From positions 1 through 64,000 of the IMG/VR virus record IMGVR_UViG_3300032323_003754: DNA of 64,000 nt; one strand, 5' to 3'. Both the position numbers and the translations under genes were made by a program. Positions 60,317-64,000 of this stretch are shown here, in pieces. The notes beneath the pieces were generated by a model, which saw only the letters and a program-made list of their open reading frames with translations, searched no databases and was not told the DNA's origin. The stretch is from a virus. The stretch's first letter is position 1. Each line of letters starts with the position of its first letter.

Positions 60317-62653
60317 ATGTCAAGTTTCACCTATACCAGTAAATTCTTTAGTCTAGCTCCTTATTTATTAATGGAGTACAGGTACGGTAGTCAGCCTAAT
60401 CCTGAATTTCATCCCGTAAGCTTCGGAGCATCTGCGGTTGGGTTTGAAAAGATAACCAATGGATATTTAAACGGAGCAGTTCAAATCCTTAATAGAGACG
60501 AGGATACACAAACTACAGGAAACGTAAGGGATAGGAGTTCAGTTCAAATCTCCCAAAACACCTTTGTTAGACTCGATATTGATAGATCTGTCCAGTATTT
60601 AGATTATGATGATAAATTAACTAATGTATCAAATCTACCGGTAGCATTTGAAAGCAATCTAAACGTTTATTATGATACCGTAAGATATCACTTTTTAAGC
60701 GGATTTGATTTTGGAGCCAGGGACGGAGCTATTCTACAAATTCAATTTTCCGAAAGAAATGGTAAGAAATCTACAGTTTCCCAAATAACATACGAAAAAG
60801 GGGATATTGATATTACTACACCAAATCCTACCCCTATTTATTTTAATGCTGGTATTTACGATCATTTTATAGAAGTAAAGATCCCATCATATTCACAGAT
60901 AACTTATGAGTATGACACCCAGGTAAATGCTGCTACTGCATCACAAACTACTGCTGCTAAAATAAGCTCTGACGGATCTGGATTTATTAGAAATCAGCCA
61001 TTTAATGTTACTCTATTTGAAATAGAATCTACTCAGGATTTAAATGGGTTCTATTATTACCAGACATCCATAAATAGTATAGCTACTATAACTCCTACGG
61101 ACGAGTATTCTGAATTAGCAGCTAACGTAACGGAAAACACAGATTTTGATTACTTCGAATATTATCCTAGCTGGAAAGGTAATTTTATCGAGGATTTCAT
61201 TTATACTGAAAGTTCACTTGGAAATATCTATTACATAATACATGACGTAGAGCTGCTTGAGCAGGTTGGATTGAGAAGAATTTCAACACAAAAAATTCAA
61301 GTACTTCAGGATAAGGATTTTAATGCACCATATATTTATAGACCAGTAGTAATGAGCCCAAAGGCAACTAGTTTTTCTATTAATTACTCTATGAGACTAG
61401 TTAATAAATTTGACAACGTTTCTATACTAAGGGTAGCAACGCTAACAAGCACCGAGGTTGATAAGTATGGACCAGGCATTAAAAAAATCAATCTTTTAAA
61501 CCAGCCTTATCCACAGAAAGTTTATAATAAGGTTGTTGAACCTGTTGTTACCAAAGCATACACACTAAATGTTAATCCAATAGAAAGAGTAATAACTAAA
61601 TACGTTCCTGCTTTCTTCGAAAGGGAAAACATAAATATTACGGAAGAGAATCTAACAATAGATAGCCTAGGCGGATTAACACAATCAACTACTTCTGATT
61701 CCACTGTCGCTTTTGGCCAGGGTAAATCCAAAATAGTAGTAAATCCGTATGATAACTATTATAAGTTTAGAATATTTACCAAGAATGATGGAAAAGAAAA
61801 TACGGTATTAGATCTTGGTACTAATTCAGACTTTTATCTAGTTTTTGAAGGAGGAGACAGCAAGACTGTTAGAATTTCAAGTTTATCCGATAGCACCTTC
61901 CAAAATCCAAATAAAGGAGAATTGGTTTTCAGAGTGGTTGAAGCGGATTCTAAAAAAATATCATCCTTTACCGAAAGAAATTTTCACATCGTTTCCAAAA
62001 CAAATAATGGGATAGAAACATCGATCTATCATGGATACTGGATACTTCCTTCGGAGAGAGATCAAAAACCGATTGCCGAACCTGTTGTTACACCAGCTCC
62101 AGCACCAACTCCTGTTGTAATAGCTTCTGTTCAAAACACAACAACACCAGTTGTCGATGTCATTCCACAGCAACCTAAAGATTACTTTGATATAAAAAAT
62201 GATGCTGTAGTATTGAATGTTGAACCTGCTGTAATTAAACAAACACCAGAGGTTCAGCCACCAGTGGTTAAGCCAAGACTTAAAGCAGATCTAGATACCC
62301 TTGCTAATCTAATTAGCACTGATGAGTCAGCAGGAAAAAGTTTTAGTCAGATTGCAGATTACTATACCGTACCAGGAAATCCTGGAAATCTATTATATGA
62401 GGGAATAAGTGTTACATTCTTCTTGAATGCAGTTAGGCTGGTACATCCAGATACAGATGGACAAAGAAGCACTCAATTTATCCAATACTCTAATTACCTA
62501 GGAGTAATCTATGAGCCATTTGAAAATCAGAGATATAGCGCAGGAGGCGGAGGTGGAATACCACAGTATTTCAACGATGGAGGATATGGTGTGGATAGAA
62601 GGGGATTCAACGAAAATAATGACTCAGGTCAGGGACAAACTTTTTATTTATAG
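60317..62653 (+). CDS. Large virion structural protein, unknown
   Basis: The 778-residue protein begins MSSFTYTSKFFSLAPYLLME. It is beta-rich for the first 570 residues, with FDNVSILRVATLTSTEVDKY in the middle. A Pro/Val-rich linker follows at about 590-655 (PVVTPAPAPTPVVIASVQN and related blocks), then a small globular C-terminal domain (DTLANLISTDESAGKSFSQI) and a Gly-rich tail. The linker and terminal domain resemble a tethered module. No named family is recognised. It is 6 bases from the next gene, which encodes a tail-tube-like protein. Confidence 0.65.
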   Translation: MSSFTYTSKFFSLAPYLLMEYRYGSQPNPEFHPVSFGASAVGFEKITNGYLNGAVQILNRDEDTQTTGNVRDRSSVQISQNTFVRLDIDRSVQYLDYDDKLTNVSNLPVAFESNLNVYYDTVRYHFLSGFDFGARDGAILQIQFSERNGKKSTVSQITYEKGDIDITTPNPTPIYFNAGIYDHFIEVKIPSYSQITYEYDTQVNAATASQTTAAKISSDGSGFIRNQPFNVTLFEIESTQDLNGFYYYQTSINSIATITPTDEYSELAANVTENTDFDYFEYYPSWKGNFIEDFIYTESSLGNIYYIIHDVELLEQVGLRRISTQKIQVLQDKDFNAPYIYRPVVMSPKATSFSINYSMRLVNKFDNVSILRVATLTSTEVDKYGPGIKKINLLNQPYPQKVYNKVVEPVVTKAYTLNVNPIERVITKYVPAFFERENINITEENLTIDSLGGLTQSTTSDSTVAFGQGKSKIVVNPYDNYYKFRIFTKNDGKENTVLDLGTNSDFYLVFEGGDSKTVRISSLSDSTFQNPNKGELVFRVVEADSKKISSFTERNFHIVSKTNNGIETSIYHGYWILPSERDQKPIAEPVVTPAPAPTPVVIASVQNTTTPVVDVIPQQPKDYFDIKNDAVVLNVEPAVIKQTPEVQPPVVKPRLKADLDTLANLISTDESAGKSFSQIADYYTVPGNPGNLLYEGISVTFFLNAVRLVHPDTDGQRSTQFIQYSNYLGVIYEPFENQRYSAGGGGGIPQYFNDGGYGVDRRGFNENNDSGQGQTFYL

Positions 62654-62659
62654 TAGGTT

Positions 62660-63211
62660 ATGTTATTAAACTCTAGGCAGAATGGTTTTATATTTAATTT
62701 TCCTAAAGGATTCTTCTCGGATGCTTTAGAGGAAAAATATCATGGCTATGTTAAGAGGATGCCCATTCCTTATGACACATTAAGGGATTTTATGAATTCC
62801 ACAATTCAACAGGTTTCATTTCCAACGTTTCAAAGTATAGATAACGTAGAGCAAATTAGGCCAGGAGGATACAAGCAGAATTATAAAAGCTCAACAAACA
62901 TACAGAATCTGATACAAAGAAATTTCAGTGTTAGTTTTAAACTCGGTGAGGGATTTATCAATTATTGGATTATGTACGAAAGCATTGTTAATTTCCTGGA
63001 TTTCAGTAACCCAGAACAGGTTCTTCCAGATTTAACCCTAAGACTTCTTGATCACGAGGGTATAATAATGTCCACTGTTTCTTTCCAGCAACCTATATAC
63101 ACATCTCTGTCAGAAGCTCAGTTGAACTACTCCAGCACTACTCCTCAATTCTCAACTTTCAGTGTTGGATTTAGATGTAACTATGTAGATATTAAATTGG
63201 AGATAGGATAA
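62660..63211 (+). CDS. Tail-tube-like protein (gp19-type fold)
   Basis: The 183-residue protein has the layout of myovirus tube subunits: an N-terminal strand-turn part (FPKGFFSDALEEKYHGYVKR), a long strand in FSVSFKLGEGFINYWIMYES, a segment DLTLRLLDHEGIIMSTVSFQ, and a final strand pair FSTFSVGFRCNYVDIKLEI. T4 gp19 (163 residues) has a similar order. It could also be a tube initiator or terminator with the same fold. The stop abuts the convergent gene at 63212. Confidence 0.55.
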   Translation: MLLNSRQNGFIFNFPKGFFSDALEEKYHGYVKRMPIPYDTLRDFMNSTIQQVSFPTFQSIDNVEQIRPGGYKQNYKSSTNIQNLIQRNFSVSFKLGEGFINYWIMYESIVNFLDFSNPEQVLPDLTLRLLDHEGIIMSTVSFQQPIYTSLSEAQLNYSSTTPQFSTFSVGFRCNYVDIKLEIG

Positions 63212-64000
63212 TTATCTAAAATACCATTCCCTTATTAGGTTATAGAAATCATTATTAGGAAAATCAGCTATATTATGATTTGGAAATGATGATTTTTTAA
63301 ATAGTGGATCACAGGAGTAATGTGCAAAATAGTGATTTTCCCTATTAAACCCATTTACGTTTGGAAAATATGTATTATCTTGACTTATACATTTTATTCT
63401 ATTATTGTGGCAAGCAATCTGGAATGCCCACATTTGCATCCACCAACCAAAAGGACTTTCTAGATAATTTCTAGCTATTAAGATGCTTAGATCTATAACT
63501 TCTTCGATTATTTTTTTTAATGTTTTAATCCTTATTATAACAGGAACAAATCCTCCATCCATGTATTCATACTCCTTGTGTTTTAGGTATGGTTCAACAA
63601 CATAGAAATTTTTCTTGGACGGATCTTTCATAAACATGTGCCAATCCTCGTACATATTACAGGTCACTACTTCTCCTTCACCTGGTAATATACCATCATA
63701 TTTTTTAAGGGAAATTACGTCGCAGTCTACTATACATAAAAATTCTTCCTCATTAAGATCTGATATTATTTGATTGATTGCAAAAAATAAATTTCCTGCG
63801 GAAAAATAAGAATGATTATCAGATTCAGAAAGAACCGAATGTATGCCCTTTACTATTTTGTAGGGTATATTTATATTCCAGTCTACCTCTTTAACTATGT
63901 TCCCGTGCGAATTTCTATCCACTATTAACAGGGTAGAATTTAATGCTGATTGTGTACCGTATACTTTTTTTTGCGCATATTGGAATAAACTGCTTTGCCA
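63212..64000 (-). CDS. Glycosyltransferase-like protein, 5' end outside window
   Basis: The frame is open to the right edge of the window, so the gene continues beyond it. A GTG at 63922 is not a convincing start because sense codons continue upstream (for example ALNSTLLIVDRNSHGN). The chain has EFLCIVDCDVISLKKYDG with a DxD motif, and MDGGFVPVIIRIKTL downstream, consistent with a GT-A transferase. A later WWMQMWAFQIACHNN segment is unusual. It may be a glycosyltransferase related to the cluster at 6941-12822, but the family is not certain. It is convergent with the tail-tube-like gene, without a spacer. Confidence 0.55.
   Translation of the reverse strand, partial: WQSSLFQYAQKKVYGTQSALNSTLLIVDRNSHGNIVKEVDWNINIPYKIVKGIHSVLSESDNHSYFSAGNLFFAINQIISDLNEEEFLCIVDCDVISLKKYDGILPGEGEVVTCNMYEDWHMFMKDPSKKNFYVVEPYLKHKEYEYMDGGFVPVIIRIKTLKKIIEEVIDLSILIARNYLESPFGWWMQMWAFQIACHNNRIKCISQDNTYFPNVNGFNRENHYFAHYSCDPLFKKSSFPNHNIADFPNNDFYNLIREWYFR

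Noticed and set aside
1-64000. Stop codon reassignment, as in some large phages of Bacteroidota
   Set aside because: Genes end with TAA, TGA and TAG alike, and long frames are intact under the standard code.
1-64000. tRNA genes, integrase, attachment sites or transposons
   Set aside because: I saw no cloverleaf-like sequence, recombinase motif or terminal inverted repeats; gene-free gaps are all under 150 bases.

Overview
This window looks like part of the genome of a large contractile-tailed (T4-like, myovirus-type) phage that probably infects a Bacteroidota host. The phage assignment rests on a run of T4-type baseplate genes: a gp53-like LysM protein, a gp27-like hub, a gp5-like OB-fold spike, gp25, gp6 and a gp7-like wedge protein. 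PhoH, collagen-like fibre repeats, a tail-collar domain and near-continuous gene packing agree with it. The host guess rests on AT-rich DNA, A-rich leaders that mostly lack Shine-Dalgarno sequences, and a phage-encoded S1-like protein. All three stop codons are used, so the code is standard. I see no tRNA, rRNA, CRISPR array or insertion sequence. No stretch over 300 bases lacks a gene.

Layout. Positions 1-2302 hold a truncated unknown gene, a P-loop kinase-like gene and a class II glutamine amidotransferase/asparagine synthetase. Positions 2294-6794 are mostly minus strand: a RimK-type glutamate ligase fused to a RimB-like protease domain, a very acidic protein, and unknown genes. Three to four of these proteins have N-termini resembling the T4 capsid-targeting propeptide. 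Positions 6941-15419 are a tight plus-strand glycan cluster: seven glycosyltransferase-like genes (including GT10 fucosyltransferase-like, GT17-like and DUF5672-like), two methyltransferases, and the two enzymes that make GDP-L-fucose from GDP-mannose. Positions 15416-18063 hold small accessory genes and a Nudix-like hydrolase.

Positions 18118-42715 are the baseplate operon. It is interrupted by a four-domain S1 protein and by an amidoligase-like protein fused to a beta-helix-like repeat. It ends with a 2548-residue wedge-like protein carrying beta-propeller repeats. PhoH (minus) follows. Positions 43516-63211 encode very large virion proteins: a collagen/collar tail fibre ending in a mucin-like Pro-Thr tract, a membrane-anchored coiled-coil protein and a tail-tube-like protein. 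A truncated minus-strand glycosyltransferase-like gene closes the window.

How the genes may work together. The baseplate, fibre and tube genes build the tail. The glycan cluster can supply GDP-fucose and fucosyl transfer, either to phage fibres or to host surface glycans. Two unrelated amide-bond-forming enzymes (RimK-like and amidoligase-like) sit beside virion genes, which suggests peptide tagging of virion or host proteins. A TATAAATA/GATATATA element just upstream of many starts looks like a T4-style late promoter.
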